Assembly: GCF_932526225.1 (NCBI RefSeq)
Contig: NC_064034.1
Location: 19,032,927 to 19,096,926 of the forward strand
Reading direction: 5' to 3'
Source: Nematostella vectensis
Taxonomy: Eukaryota; Cnidaria; Anthozoa; Actiniaria; Edwardsiidae
Length of the DNA stretch: 64,000 bases
This document shows positions 22,199 through 34,725 of this stretch, piece by piece; positions within the stretch are counted from its first letter, which is position 1; each line of letters begins with the position of its first letter. The notes beneath the pieces were generated by a model, which did no database searches, was not told where the DNA came from, and saw only the letters and a program-made list of their open reading frames with translations. The translations under genes were made by a program, and so were the position numbers.

Positions 22199-24283
22199 AT
22201 GGAAACGGAAGGTTCGGAAGTGAAGGGCAGTGTAGCCCCTGATTCAGGAGGTGCGCTCCAAAAGTGTATTATGATGCTGAAATCAGTAAAAAACGACAAC
22301 GAAAGGTTTGCTGCCTTGCTTCTGGTCACACAACTTGTTCAATCGGATTCCATCTCATCTGAGCAAAGAAGAGAGCTTTTCAATGCAGTGGGATTCAAGT
22401 TTATCAATAGACTTCTTAACACCACCACCGTGCCTGCGGACTGTCCTGCAGGGATGTTCAGATCTCTAGGAATGACGATGCTAACATGCTTCTCGACCGA
22501 TAAAGAATTGCTGTTCTGTCAGCAAATGGTAACAAAGATACAGCATCTAAATGACGCGATTGTCAAAGAAGGAGAAGAAAGCTCTATTGTTGCTGACGCC
22601 TATCAGATTTTGACGGCATATGCATCGACAGCTGAAGGCTGTGATCGTTTAATTGAAGGGAACACTGTCCTAGCCCTGTGTTATGTCATTAGACACAATG
22701 AACAATTTGCAGAAAGTGCTTTTGAAGTGTTACTGCGAATACTCCATTACAAATCTCACCAAGTGTGGAACACTTTTGCAGAACCAATGATTGAGGTTCT
22801 TAGCTATTTATCTGAACGTTTCAAGTTACTACAGGATATGACGAAGTTTGAGGCTTGCAAGAAATTGGTGTCATTTCTCCATGAGACTGAAGAAGAGGCA
22901 TTTAGATCAGCCCAGAAGATGACCAATCAAGCAGATGAATGGAAATTAGATGTCTATAGAGGAATGAAGGATGTATTACAGAGTAAAGTTACACCAAAGC
23001 AAAGGGACCCTGTATTAGTTTTGCTGTCTTTGATGGCAGATTTAAATGGGGGGCTTGACTTGAGAATCTTGGAAAGTCAAGATGCAGGGGCTTTCTTTGT
23101 TTTTATATCTACTCTTGTTTCTATTGAGATCAGACTGGGAATAGAAGAAATAGCAGGTTTAGACACAGCACCTAAGTCATCTATCCTGATCTCTTGTTTT
23201 AACATATTGGAGCATATCATCAGCAAACTAATAACATCACAACCACAAGACCAATCAAAGGCTTCCACTGACTTTGGATCAGAGGTCATTTCTAAAGTCT
23301 ACTCTCAAGTCACAGAAGCTATGGCCAGTGTTCTGAAGTTGCTTGAGTGTGTAGAGTTGGAAGTAGCATTGCAAGAGATGCCAGAGACCAAGAGAAACTT
23401 CCTTCTGGCTTTAGCAAGAGTGTTATGTTGCTGGCTTGCTGAGGAATCTGTTGCACTGCAAGATAAAGTGCTCAAAGTTTTGCCTATTCTGATCAAGCTC
23501 TCAGAGGAAACGATGGATCTAGATTCCCCCAGTCCACAGCAACATCAAAAGTCAGCTAAGAGTGTGTCATTCAATCTGCCAGAACCCCTGAACCAGCCTG
23601 CAAGAAAAGTAGAGATCTTGCGATTCCTTCTCCCTGCTTTGTGCCACCTGTCAGCTGAAGACAAAAGTCGTCACATCTTAATTGCCCACAACATAACCAA
23701 GTTGCTGTGTCAGTTCTACGCAGTTCTCTGGCACAGATTTTCCTCTTGTCACAATGATGCTGAATCTGTAACATCACTTACCACTCTCACTGGGGTGCTA
23801 CTAAACTTTGCTGTGACAGAACCAGAGATGGTAAAAAGTGATGTGCAACTCAGGAACCTCCAATCCAAGATAACCACACATGTACCACAGCTGGTAAGCA
23901 GTACCTCTCATGTTCTGCTAACAGCAAACCTAGTGGTACTGGGGCTAATGATGAACCATCAAGCACATGCCTCATTTGGTGATCAAACTGAATTTTACCA
24001 AGCTGCAGTGACTTTCCTGAAAGAGTGTAGTCCAATATTAGGCGCTGGCAAGGCTGGCAAGCTTCACATAGCTTGTCAAAAGGAATGGGAAGACATGGCT
24101 GAACTTTGGTCACTAGGTACACAAGTCCTCACAGCAAGCATTGAGCAACACAGTGCTATTAAAGACATAGTCAAAGCTAGTGGATGGCTGCAAACCTTTG
24201 GTAAATTTGACATAGGATTGGTTAACTCTGAGATGATTGAGCATGTAGACATTCTTCAGGGTCTGGTCAGGGCTGTACAGTAA
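22199..24283 (+). CDS. NCDN: Neurochondrin homologue
   Basis: A single uninterrupted exon encodes 694 residues, close to the roughly 729 of vertebrate neurochondrin. The start is METEGSEVKGS in a good context (TTCAAAATGG). Family features run along the whole length: LQKCIMMLKSVKNDNERFAA and LLLVTQLV near the N-terminus, FNAVGFKFINRLL, TYAST-type helices and ALCYVIRHNEQFAESAFEVL, all consistent with an alpha-helical armadillo-like fold without membrane segments. Neurochondrin is a cytosolic protein tied to neuronal signalling and receptor trafficking in vertebrates; its basal-animal role is not established. The lack of introns is notable beside neighbours with 15-22 exons, but a shared divergent promoter and intact frame argue against a dead retrocopy. 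Confidence 0.92.
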   Translation: METEGSEVKGSVAPDSGGALQKCIMMLKSVKNDNERFAALLLVTQLVQSDSISSEQRRELFNAVGFKFINRLLNTTTVPADCPAGMFRSLGMTMLTCFSTDKELLFCQQMVTKIQHLNDAIVKEGEESSIVADAYQILTAYASTAEGCDRLIEGNTVLALCYVIRHNEQFAESAFEVLLRILHYKSHQVWNTFAEPMIEVLSYLSERFKLLQDMTKFEACKKLVSFLHETEEEAFRSAQKMTNQADEWKLDVYRGMKDVLQSKVTPKQRDPVLVLLSLMADLNGGLDLRILESQDAGAFFVFISTLVSIEIRLGIEEIAGLDTAPKSSILISCFNILEHIISKLITSQPQDQSKASTDFGSEVISKVYSQVTEAMASVLKLLECVELEVALQEMPETKRNFLLALARVLCCWLAEESVALQDKVLKVLPILIKLSEETMDLDSPSPQQHQKSAKSVSFNLPEPLNQPARKVEILRFLLPALCHLSAEDKSRHILIAHNITKLLCQFYAVLWHRFSSCHNDAESVTSLTTLTGVLLNFAVTEPEMVKSDVQLRNLQSKITTHVPQLVSSTSHVLLTANLVVLGLMMNHQAHASFGDQTEFYQAAVTFLKECSPILGAGKAGKLHIACQKEWEDMAELWSLGTQVLTASIEQHSAIKDIVKASGWLQTFGKFDIGLVNSEMIEHVDILQGLVRAVQ

Positions 24284-24945
24284 TAAAATTGCCCAGTTTA
24301 TCATTGGTGTCACGAATATCATGAATATGAGTTGTTTATTGATCACAAATACTTTGAAAGCTAAAACTGTTATTTTTCTTTATTTCTTTTTCTTTAAATG
24401 TATTTCTGTAACAGAAACCCTATGTATTTACAGGGCATGTGTTAGCACAGGGCATGTGCTGTTTATCTCAGTAATCTGAAATTAAATCCATGTAGAGTAC
24501 TAGTGAAAGTATTCTAGTACTAACACCAATAATCATACTATATTATAGCAGTGATTAATTTCGCCAGTCTCTGTTTTGGATAGGCCGGTAATTGTTTGAT
24601 CATTCCACGGAGGACTATCTCCTTCTACAACCCATTATTTGGATAACAATGTCTCACTTGATTAAGCAACAATAGAGATACAGTTGCACAAGTCAACAAA
24701 GTAAAGACACATGCGTGGTATTTGATTAGCTTGCTGGTTTCAATTTTAAAGAATTTCTTAGTAGACAATAATAGCTTGTTCCAATACAAAATTGATAATG
24801 TCATCTTTTCTATTATATGAATGGATTATCGCTACAATCAAATTGTTCTGACTATAACTCATTCTAATACTGCCCGTTTATAATGCCAGCAGTGCATCAA
24901 AATATTGGTTTTTCATGGCTTCCTTAGCGCTTTTGGTCATTTTAT
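24284..24945. other. Convergent 3' intergenic region
   Basis: This is AT-rich sequence between two converging genes, presumably their 3' untranslated regions. Two words, GGGCATGTG and AGTACTAG-type, recur locally. I see no coding exon or RNA gene. Confidence 0.5.
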
Positions 24946-27505
24946 TCAATGGGCCTCGATCGGCGGCCTGGTGTCCCTCAAAGACCTGTTCCGAGTCAAC
25001 GTCAGCTCCGTCGGTTTCTTGATTGTCGCTGCTTCCAGCATGGAAGCGAGGTCAGGGAGAGAGCTCGTACGCCTCATCCCTCCCCTCCCTCGGGTAAGAG
25101 GTGGCCCTGTCATGGTCTCCACCTTGGATGCTTTCCTTGTGTCCTCGTTCCTGATTCCGAATTGTTGGCGGAACCATCTTTTGGATAGCGGTCCAGGAGA
25201 TTTTGGGGTCTCCTTGTGTTCGTGATCAGAAGGTGTTTTTGTCAGCACTGCTGAGCTTGGCCGCTGATCCGGCTTAGCTGGCATTTCAGGAATCGATCTA
25301 TCAAGACCTGACATCTTATTCTTTCGTCGCTGAAAGTAGACATAAACAACATCGTAAATGTTTGTCAATAGGATATGGTGATCTCTGCGGAGTTGCGATG
25401 TGCGCGCTCAAGGCTCCAGTTAAAAAAAAAGACTTAAAATTGTAAATAATTAAAGTTGTGAACTGCATTGAACTACCTTTGACAACATTGTGCAAACAAG
25501 GCGAGAAAAGTGTTAATGATGGTGTGGTTTTTATCTGCGTTCCTGACAGGAAAATGCACGCAACAACCTGAGTAAGACTGATTCAAAACCGAACGTGCCC
25601 TGCGCTTTCCTTTTGTAATTATAGCTCAACTAAGTATACGAGGTAGCATTAAATTACGCTCAAACGCGTATAATATTCCATGAAATGATACATTTGATTT
25701 TAAGTGTGCACTTCACTTTTTTTTTCTTCTTCTTCGAAGTATAAAAAGACTTTAAACTTAAAGCTCACAAAATCCACAACTGAATCATATAGCATATAAC
25801 GAGCCTTGTTGAAATGGTAAAATAGTAACAAACTGTATGTTTTAAAAAGACAGTGTTTCGAGTTGAAATCAGACAGTTACCTCTATCCTGAAGGGTTTTG
25901 TAGTTTGGATTAGGACACTATCTTTCCTCTACGAAATATTTATCCCTCTTATCTTTGCGCTGCATATCTGTCATACATCAACAAAACGCCTCGCTAAATT
26001 GTTTAGTCCTTTGTTTTATCAAATTCTAGCTTTTTTAATGGGACGCATAGACGGGTGTTGGTTGGGTAGAGTCGACTGTGAGGAAGTTTATTTACCATCT
26101 ACATATTATACCCATATTTACCCATCTACAGTGCAAAAAGAAACTGTCATCTTTAGATATTTATATTAATCCTACTAGTCTTACCGCGTCACACGTGTAG
26201 AGTCGTGTTATAAGCATAATCCATTAATATTTTGTGTCAATTTGTCGGTGTCATAGCCAAGGTTACGCGCGCTTAGGATCGGGTTAGTTGGCGCACATAA
26301 ATAGTGTTCTCCTTTTGCGATTTTATTTCTTCTTGAATGACACAAAGAGAGATAAAAAATGACTGCAGGCATATAGAGGCAAGCAAAGAGGAGAAATATT
26401 TCTGAAAATGTCTTCCCTTGAAAAAGGGAAAATGAGCGTATTACTGCAGCTCAATTAATATAAAAAAAAATCGTGAAACATAGGGAAGCAAATGATTGCA
26501 TTCATCCTTTTCAGTGGTATCAGCAGTTTTGTCATCTTCGGATTAAATTACGAAGCAGATAATTAGTGCGGATTTAACGTATGCCAGGGGTTTGGTCGGT
26601 AAAGTATAACTTAGGAAGACCCTTGGATTGGCCTGATGAAATAATAATGCGCTTTCTGAAAACCTTAAAGAGCGAGAAATGTTCCGATATTTAAAGGGCC
26701 CAGTAAACCATAGAAATTCAACGCAACCGGCGAGTTTTTCAACCATTAGCGTAATTCAATGTTTAGAATATTCTTCTCTAACTCAGTAAATCCAATGTTG
26801 TCATCCATTCATCATTTCGAACTGTCGTTTTTTTCGAATTAATTACTAGGGAAAACCGCACAATTTTTTTTAGTGTTTTGTGGCAAGTGCCAGCGAAAAG
26901 TGTCATTTTACTTGAATTACTCCACCAGGTGGATGAATTATCATAACTCAATGTTTCCCATAACATGACTTTACTAGCGCGGTTAAAGAATTCTATTTTT
27001 CACAAGGATTTACTGACATGATTGCTTCAATGTTTTTCTTTTACCGATACCGCGCGATTCAACATAAATGAAATGTTTTTCATTCGCGCGCGCTTTGTTA
27101 TCGAATCATTGAATTGAATTGGACCTCTTAGCGAAATGCGTCTTTGTGTATCACTCTACACTGAAATTGAATTTTGTGATCATCAGAGTTTTAAAACTGT
27201 AGGGAGATTGATAGAAAAAATAATGACATTGTTTCATCATATTTAAAACCGTAGTGAATTCAGAATATTAAAATGTTTATCATTTCGGTGGTGAGACGGC
27301 CAGGCATTTGACCAGATTGTAATAACATCTCTGCTATTCTTACCTGACTTTGCTGAGATGAAATAATATTCCTGTGATATGTTGCAATTCCTTTGCGTTT
27401 CAAGCGATAAAGTCCACTTTTAGAAGGTTTAGCTGTAACAAAAAGTGTTGTCACTTTAGAGTTCAACGGGTCATTAGGTGCGGCGAAGGAACCAGTATCC
27501 AGCAA
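24946..27505 (-). CDS. Unrecognised two-exon basic protein
   Basis: Exon 1 is 27505-27344 and exon 2 is 25329-24946, joined at CAG/GTAAGA ... CTTTCAG/CGA in phase 0 to give 181 residues. I do not recognise the family. The protein is hydrophilic, without signal peptide or membrane segment. It has a basic patch at the splice junction (RRKNK), Ser/Thr/Pro-rich low-complexity sequence, and an Arg-directed kinase-site-like motif (MRRTSSLPDLASML) near the C-terminus; SLPDL-type motifs occur in phosphoregulated adaptor proteins, which is only suggestive. An internal ATG at 25314 would give a 122-residue form from exon 2 alone. The phase-matched junction and a CRE about 80 bp upstream support the two-exon model. 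Confidence 0.6.
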
Positions 27506-27582
27506 TTAGGAAATGAGTTTTTGTTATACTGAAGCTCTCGCAGACTATTGTTAGCGGGCCAAATTAGATCGCAAATAGGATG

Positions 27583-27590
27583 TGACGTCA
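27583..27590. promoter_or_regulatory. Palindromic CRE (TGACGTCA)
   Basis: A full consensus ATF/CREB site lies 78 bp upstream of the start codon at 27505 of the two-exon gene, and about 450 bp upstream of TECR, in the divergent interval between them. Function is inferred from motif and position. Confidence 0.6.
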
Positions 27591-28043
27591 CTTGATGATG
27601 GCAGGGAAAGCGCGGACTGGGAGATATTACACATAGGGTAAAGGAAATAGTCGACGAATTGTTTTAATGTATTAACACATAGTTAGCACTATAACTGCTA
27701 TAAGACATCCGTTTTACTATGGTAAAACCTCCCCCAGCAGCACAAAGCAAACTACAGCCAACGGACGACACAGGAAACCAAAAAAAAAGCTAAAATAAAC
27801 CTTTGCTGGGTGGGATTAAATATACTATACCCAATGGTAAGCCAAGAGTTCGATGTTTGAAATTAAGCTTTCTCGGTAAAAGACGGATAGCGCTATCTGG
27901 CCACCCTATGGTTGGTGACTGTAGTACTGTTATGCTCTAAGAAGGGCCTGGGTACCACCGAAGGTCTGCTCTCCCTGAGTTCTTAGTTTGAAAGGTCTGA
28001 ATTCTGCATTTTCCTCCTGGAAAATCAAGATTTGGGTCTAAAA

Positions 28044-31000
28044 ATGAAGGTAATTGCAATTACTGATTGTAGCCTTTTCTTTTTTGTGTTAATCGTTATA
28101 TTAATCGTGAAATCTTCAAATGTAAGATCGTTCCATATGAAGATCTGTATGAAGACTGTAACATATTGCCCAATTGTCAAAATTAACAACAAAACTATAA
28201 TCCTAGGACTTCGATCGAACAACTATGGCTTTATACTTTTAAAAGTGACTTATTGCATTTGCAGCTCGATATTCTAGACCCAAGGACATCGAAGCTGATC
28301 GCCACGTTTGATGAGGTGAGTAAAACTATCTTGTACTTACGTTTTTATTGTGCTAAACACTGTTGGAAAATGTATGTGGTTATGTAGCTCAGTCGCATAG
28401 CATACAAATCCAAAGGGTGTAGGGGTGGGGTTGGGTGGGTGGGTGGTTGGGTGAGTGAGTGAGTGATGACAAGATGATAAAAAATCCAAGTAATGGTATA
28501 TTAAAAATGAATGTATAACAGAAAGAGAAATGGAGTATACAATTTTGAATTGTCGACCTTTGGACTTGAATATGAGTATTTCATCTCTTGACTATGAGTA
28601 CTCAGTTATTCCAGTAGTTGGAATATTGTTTTTATATGTCTTTTTTTCCAGGTTGATGGCAACACCACTGTTGGTGAGATCAAGAAGCTCTTCTACCAGA
28701 AAAGTAAATTCACAGTTTTTTTCTTAGGCATATAACAAGAATTGTGAGCAAATTTTTCGCTTCTAGGTATCATCCCCTAACTTGCAGGGTAATAATGTGT
28801 CTTCAATTCAAGAAGACCCCTTGCAACCGGCCCGACCCCAGCAGTTGCTGTGTGTGTGTGTGTGGGGGGGGGGGACCCACTTTTTCGGGACAAAGGGGGT
28901 GCACATGTACCCTGTACACCCCCATTGTAGGCGTGTTACTTGTGTCAGTGGGAGTGGGGTGGGCTTGTCCGAACTCCCTCTGGCATTGGGCGTTAGCTGA
29001 TGTTCTTGTTCCATTCACTTTAGGGATGTTTTTGATTATTATTTCTTCTTTTTTCTTCACAGAACCAAAGTTCTACCCAAGCAGACAAGCCTTTAAGCTA
29101 GAACCAAGTATGTTTGCCTGTACATCATTATTCAATTTGTGTATTGTTTTCTCATTTTGTTGTTCAAATAATAAAAAAAATTTCAGGAGGAAAGTCATTA
29201 AATGACACAGATACCCTCAAGTCGCTGGAGATTACAGAAGATGGTCAACTGTACTTCAAAGATTTAGGTACAAGGCAAATTTGCTATAGCAATACCAGAT
29301 AAATACAAATGTTCTAGGTAAAAAAGAATTGAACTCTTGTCCCACCAACAGTAAAATGTGTGAAATAATCTTTATATAACAAGAATTCAATTTTTCAATG
29401 CATTTATCATTTATATCAAGATTCTTAACTACTGTCTTATCTACATCATAATATAGCCCTTCTATAATTCCTGTAGCTTGCTTCATTGACTCAGCTTAAG
29501 TTTTAATTTCAAGTTTTTATTTTATTTTAATTATCTCTTGTATGACACAGGTATGCAGATAAGCTGGACCACAGTAAGTCATTATATTATTTTTCATTAT
29601 CCCTAAAGAGTGAACAAAACAGTGCGCATATGAACATTATTGACATTGTAATGTAATCCTGGCACAGCCACCTGACTTGCTGTACTTATTATTTTGTATC
29701 TATTAGGTTTTCATGGCAGAGTATGCTGGCCCCCTGGCTGTTTATCTTTTCCTATATGCGCGGCCATCATTTATTTATGGTGCTGATGCAGCTAGCAAGC
29801 CAGTAGCACAGGTGGTCAAGTAAGTAAATAGAAAGTGGAAGACGTTAGAAGGAGTTGGTAGGGTGAGGTCTGATGAATGTGTAGAGGTAGCAAGGGAGGG
29901 TGCAGGAGTGGTGGAGGAGCTGGTAGGGTGAGGGCTGATGAATGTGCAGAGGTAGCAAGGGAAGATGGAGGGTGCAGGAGTGGTGGAGGAGCTGGTAGGG
30001 AGAGGGCTGATGAATGTGTAGAGGTAGCAAGTGAAGATGGAGGGTGAAGGAGTGGTGAAGGAGTTGGTAGGGTGAGGTCTGATGAATGTGCAGAGGTAGC
30101 AAGGGAAGGTGGAGGGTGCAGGAGTGGTGGAGGAGCTGGTAGGGAGAGGGCTGATGAATGTGCAGAGGTAGCAAGTGAAGGTGGAGGGTGTAGGAGTGGT
30201 GGAGGAGCTGGTAGGGAGAGGTGTGATGAATGTGTAGAGGTAGCAAGGGAAGGTGGAGGGAGATGGCTGATCAGTGTGTAGAGGTAGCGTGCAGAAGAAG
30301 AGGCAGGAGTGGGTGTATGTAGGTTAGAATATGGGGTTGGATGAAGAGGGGTAATAATTGTCTAGAGATGACTTTTTTTTTTGCTGTGTTTTAGTATTGC
30401 AGCTGCTTGCTGGTCATTTCATTATGTCAAGAGGCTTTTGGAGACTATGTTTGTCCACCGATTCTCTAAGGGGACCATGCCCATTTTCAACCTCTTTAAG
30501 GTACACCACTAGATAATCTTGTGGAATTTTAATTAAATTCAGTAACCAGCTGAGACTCTCCTGTACTAAATTATTATTTATTGCTTCTTCGGTTTCTTTG
30601 CAGAACTGTAGCTACTATTGGTAAGAGCTATTAAAATTTTTTGTCTGCATTTTCAAGTTTGTTTTAAAGATTGATTTAGATTACTTATTTTGTGATCAGT
30701 AGATTTTTATTGTAAAATATGTTTAATGTATGTTTCAGGGGATTTGGATTCCTTGTTGGATACTTTATAAACCATCCACTCTACACCCCGCCTAGTGAGT
30801 ATTGACACATCTTAGAATGAATAACCTTGGCTTAACCACAAAAGAGCTCCCTTTTATACAGTAATAAGTTTTTTGAACTCTTATTGTTTATTTTATCTAC
30901 AGAGTTGGAGTGGATATTTGTCTCCTTTTCATTGAATGACATATTTATATTTTGCATTTTCCCCCACATTGTTAGAAATGAGGCATTGTGTGGTTATTAG

Positions 31001-33108
31001 TGAGAGTCATGTCACTAATGTCTATATTTACTGTGTATTTTTTTATAGAGTTTGGGGACATGCAGGTGTATGGCAGCTTAGCGGGATTCTTGGTAAGCTA
31101 CAAGTAAAGAATATTTGTCTCATTCAAAACTGTTAAATATTTTTGTTTTTCAAGGAGTTGGATTGATGTGAGTGTTAAGAATAATTGCAATATTGGATTG
31201 TTATGCTGTTTGGGTTGCATGCATTGCTGTGTAGACCATTTTGGCTAAAACCTTGTCAAATACTAAATTATACATTATTGTGTGATCACAGCATGATAGT
31301 TGAATATCTTGTAAAGCTGCAACTTTTTTTGCATAGATAATATGGGGTGTTTTAATAAGGAAAATAGAAACATTTCATCTTTGTCTTCATTTCCAGATGT
31401 TTTTCATGCATTCTTCAGAATACTTATTGTTTAGCTTCAATTTGCTTTGTTTTTTTTGTCTTTATTTCTAGATATGTGAGCTTGGGAACTTCAGCATTCA
31501 TACTCTTCTCAGAGACCTTAGACCCCCAGGTAATGATAAGTGCTGTTTGTGAATTACATGGGTCTCTAAGTGAAATTTTAGAACGTCTAGACAGAGTTTA
31601 GAATAACTTTGATCTGATTATGGGTACTGCAAGGCCTTTAATTAGGGTATTTGTCTTAGTTGAGCTCTTGTGCAAGGAGCGAAATTAAAACTGGAGGTAT
31701 AGTATCTTCATAAAGAAATTGAAAGACTTTGCAATAGACAATGATCTCAAGTGGTATTTTTAAAGTTGTAATTTTATGTATCTTATATCAGGTAAAAAAA
31801 AATCTGGATTTCTCTGCTTCTGTATAGGATTTGTTCTTGTTAAGGGCCTAACTGTTACTATGTCTAGACAGTCTTAGTAATTATTATTTGGGCATTTATT
31901 AATTGCAGGCTCCCATGAGCGTCGCATCCCCTATGCCAACAGTAATCCAATGACTCAGCTGTTTAGATTTGTGTCATGTCCAAACTACACCTATGAGGTA
32001 AGTGACCTATCTTGGCGTACAATATAAAATGTATAAATGATTATAAATGTGTTGCATTTCTTTAACGCAAATATCTACGTAGGCATACTCGTCTTTGCTT
32101 TACATGCAATCGACAACTATTTAGTAGAGATATAGACTTGCCTCCTTAAGCAGTTTACGATCATAAGTTTGTTAGTCCCTGCTACTCTTTATACCCTTCC
32201 CCTTCTTCTATATGGGTCTATGCAGTAGTGTTGGTAAGACGGGGCCAATGAGTTTAACCTTGTTAACTGAAAACAAGAGATTCACAATATTCACAATCCC
32301 CAAATGAGTATTGATTGGATGTTGTTCTGTTAATAAGTAATATTCCTCATGCATTGATTTCAATAGGAGTGCGTTATGGCTGCTAAAGGAATCTGTTTTG
32401 GCTTGCCTCTAACACAATATGAGAATAGGGAAAAAACCTCTTTAGAGGGCAAAAGGGGTATACTCAGCCCATCCCTAACCACATGCCTGCTCTGAACATG
32501 GGATTAAGGCAGATTTATAATACGACAGGTTAAAACCCAGTTATGATTAGTCATGTTTTGTTGTCCCCCTCCCCCCATGGCTTCCTACCTCCCCCCCCCC
32601 CCTCCGATGGTTGCTAATCCATCATATAATAAACATTTCACAATTCCTTTTCAGACTGGTGCATGGATTTGCTTCACAGTAATGACTCAGACGTTTGGAA
32701 GTAAGTAATTTTTTATCGATGCAAAGCTGTAATCAGTTCATTTCATGAATACCCTGCGATGGATTTTAAAGACAGTCGTGATACCACTTTGTTGTCTTTG
32801 CTGTTGTTTTTAATATTGTGTTGTTGTTTTTTGTTGGTGTTGTATTTTAAAGACGAGAAATGTTCAAAATGGGATATCACTCTTTTGTCTATTTTTGTTG
32901 TTATTAATGATCTGTTGTTGTTGTAGTTTTTTTCTGTCGGTGTCGTGTTACTTTTCCCACAGTGTGTGTTTCTATTCCAGCTGCCTTGTTCACTTTGGCC
33001 GGATTTTACCAGATGACCGTCTGGGCTCTCGGAAAGCATAGAAATTACAAGAAAGAGTTCCCCGACTACCCTCGTCGACGCCGTGCTATCATTCCATTCT
33101 TCATATAA
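28044..33108 (+). CDS. TECR: Very-long-chain enoyl-CoA reductase
   Basis: 15 exons: 28044-28049, 28265-28315, 28652-28703, 29063-29107, 29187-29267, 29551-29573, 29707-29819, 30395-30500, 30604-30620, 30739-30794, 31049-31092, 31472-31529, 31909-31997, 32655-32700, 32981-33108. Phases fit throughout; 304 residues against about 308 in human. The first coding exon contributes only Met-Lys. Residues 1-80 form the ubiquitin-like N-terminal domain ([17 protein letters not shown]), then GMQISWTT and [20 protein letters not shown], membrane helices, and the steroid 5-alpha-reductase-type C-terminal domain ([35 protein letters not shown]). The conserved Tyr in CPNYTYE matches the residue proposed to be catalytic. 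TECR carries out the last, NADPH-dependent step of the very-long-chain fatty acid elongation cycle in the ER membrane. AATAAA follows at 33323. Confidence 0.97.
29845..30290. repeat. 72-bp G-rich minisatellite
   Basis: About six copies of a 72-bp unit (GGAGCTGGTAGGGAGAGGGC ... GATGAATGTGCAGAGGTAGC ...) fill part of a TECR intron directly after exon 29707-29819. As 72 is divisible by three, the opposite strand stays open, which explains an apparent His/Leu/Pro-rich frame there. It is not a gene. Confidence 0.92.
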
Positions 33109-33322
33109 TCCACTCCACCCTCGTCATACATACAGCGGTGTTGTCTCATTACGAGTGTGAAAATATTCACAAGCTTACTTCCCGACCTTCCCCTCGGGTT
33201 CCCTGTGGTTGACCGTTTAGGGTGGCCTCTGACCTTTAAAAATTGAGCGCTGTATTAGCTGAGAGATGTCCTGTGTTTTTCTCTATTCACATTCCATCAA
33301 ATCAATTTTTTTCCTTCTGTAC

Positions 33323-33328
33323 AATAAA
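33323..33328 (+). terminator. TECR polyadenylation signal
   Basis: AATAAA lies 215 bp after the TECR stop in a T/AT-rich context. A complementary TTTATT cluster near 33415 likely serves the convergent EF-hand gene. Confidence 0.65.
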
Positions 33329-33484
33329 GATCAATATTTTGTTTGATTATATCGGCTTTTTATTTAGTGGCATTCCAAATCATTAACATTATCATTCATT
33401 TAGTTTAAGGTCTCTTTATTTATTTATGGAATATACGCTCGTGCCGGCTCTTGATGCCGAAGCTGGCGCATGCTCTGTGGCATT

Positions 33485-34725
33485 TCACAGGCACTTAGGC
33501 AGGGCTTTGAAGGGAATCTTGGAATTGGTTGCACCAAGAAGGAACTCGTAGCACGTGATCGCCTTGTCTCCTATAAGAAAAAATACAACATGCATCAACG
33601 AGGAACGCCATTAAGAAAGATTGTACTCTCCAATACAATTGTAAAATAAACATTCAATACATAGATACACATGTTGTGCAAAGTTGTAGTAGCTGACATG
33701 AAATGATAGAGTTTCTTCTTTTTTTTGTTTTTAGAGAAAAAGAGGAGTAAGTGTTGGAAAATAATTAAGGATGTTTCCATTATTTCAGAGTGCTTATTAC
33801 CCTCCATTATATTGTTAGCTTTTTGTATGTTAAAGAGCTTCTTCGCCCTACCTATGATGCATTGCCGGATACTTTGTCCATTAAGTATCAAGAGAACAAA
33901 TGAATTAGCGTCCATCTATGTGATGCTAAGGAAAGCAAGCGTAAGGAAAAGCAGCAACCGTACTCACCGTCTTTGTCCATAGCATCGAACAGCCATTTAG
34001 CGGACTCATCTCCCATGCCTAACGCCTTCTTGAACTCGTCGTACGAGATGACCGAATTGTGGTTGGTGTCGTACTCAGCAAACTCGTTTGGCAAAATCAG
34101 GAAAGACAAATGGTCGGATTTCTTAAAGTCCTTTAAAGCGTCGGACAGCATTTCCTGATCAGCCTGTAGAAGTTTAGAAGCCACAAGATTACATAATTTT
34201 CAAACTGCATAGACAATCATCACCACATGTGCTATCAAATGTAATCGTAACAAATAATTGAAGAGTACTAAAGATTTCTAAAGAAATAATCAAGAAATGT
34301 ATGCGCAGAACGTGCAGAAACCGGATTCAAGCCCGGGTAAAAGAAATTATGACATCGTTTGGTGAAGGGCAATAAGGCCAAAATGTGCGTCTTTTCCTGC
34401 ACTTTGCAATTGTTATCTAGTTTCCTATTCTTCTCGCAAACGGTGAAACTGGTGAAAAGCAAAGGATTTTAACCTTAACTCCAGAAGGAATCTCATCCCG
34501 TTTGCCCGCGGATACGGCTATCGTTACCAAAGTGCATCCAACCTCCTTGCACACTGTTTTGCAACTTCCAGGTTTGTCCGCCATCTTGTCACAAACTTTA
34601 TCGCACACCTTGTTGCAGATAATTTTTGTAATAAACGCTTCAACAATACCCCCCTCAGCTGGCTTGGGGACAAGTGTCGAGCAGAGAAGGGCAGCCGTAA
34701 GAAACGTTACAGTTAACTTCTGCAT
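33485..34725 (-). CDS. Small secreted two-EF-hand protein
   Basis: Three exons, 34725-34474, 34163-33968 and 33570-33485, join in phase to 177 residues. A signal peptide (MQKLTVTFLTAALLCSTLVP) is followed by a cysteine-rich segment with a repeated KVCDKVCDKM pattern and GSCKTVCKEVGC. Two EF-hand loops follow: DTNHNSVISYDEF, then DKDGDKAITCYEF, which is assembled across the last splice junction. Both keep Asp at position 1 and Glu at position 12, so calcium binding is plausible. The protein ends KALPKCL. Secreted EF-hand proteins of this layout are known in cnidarians, but I cannot name a specific orthologue. It converges with TECR. Confidence 0.85.

Noticed and set aside
24905..25225. 106-residue plus-strand frame
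   Set aside because: It is antisense to the coding exon 24946-25329, whose minus-strand reading is phase-matched to an upstream exon.
29845..30246. His/Leu/Pro repeat frame on the minus strand
   Set aside because: It is created by a 72-bp minisatellite within a TECR intron.
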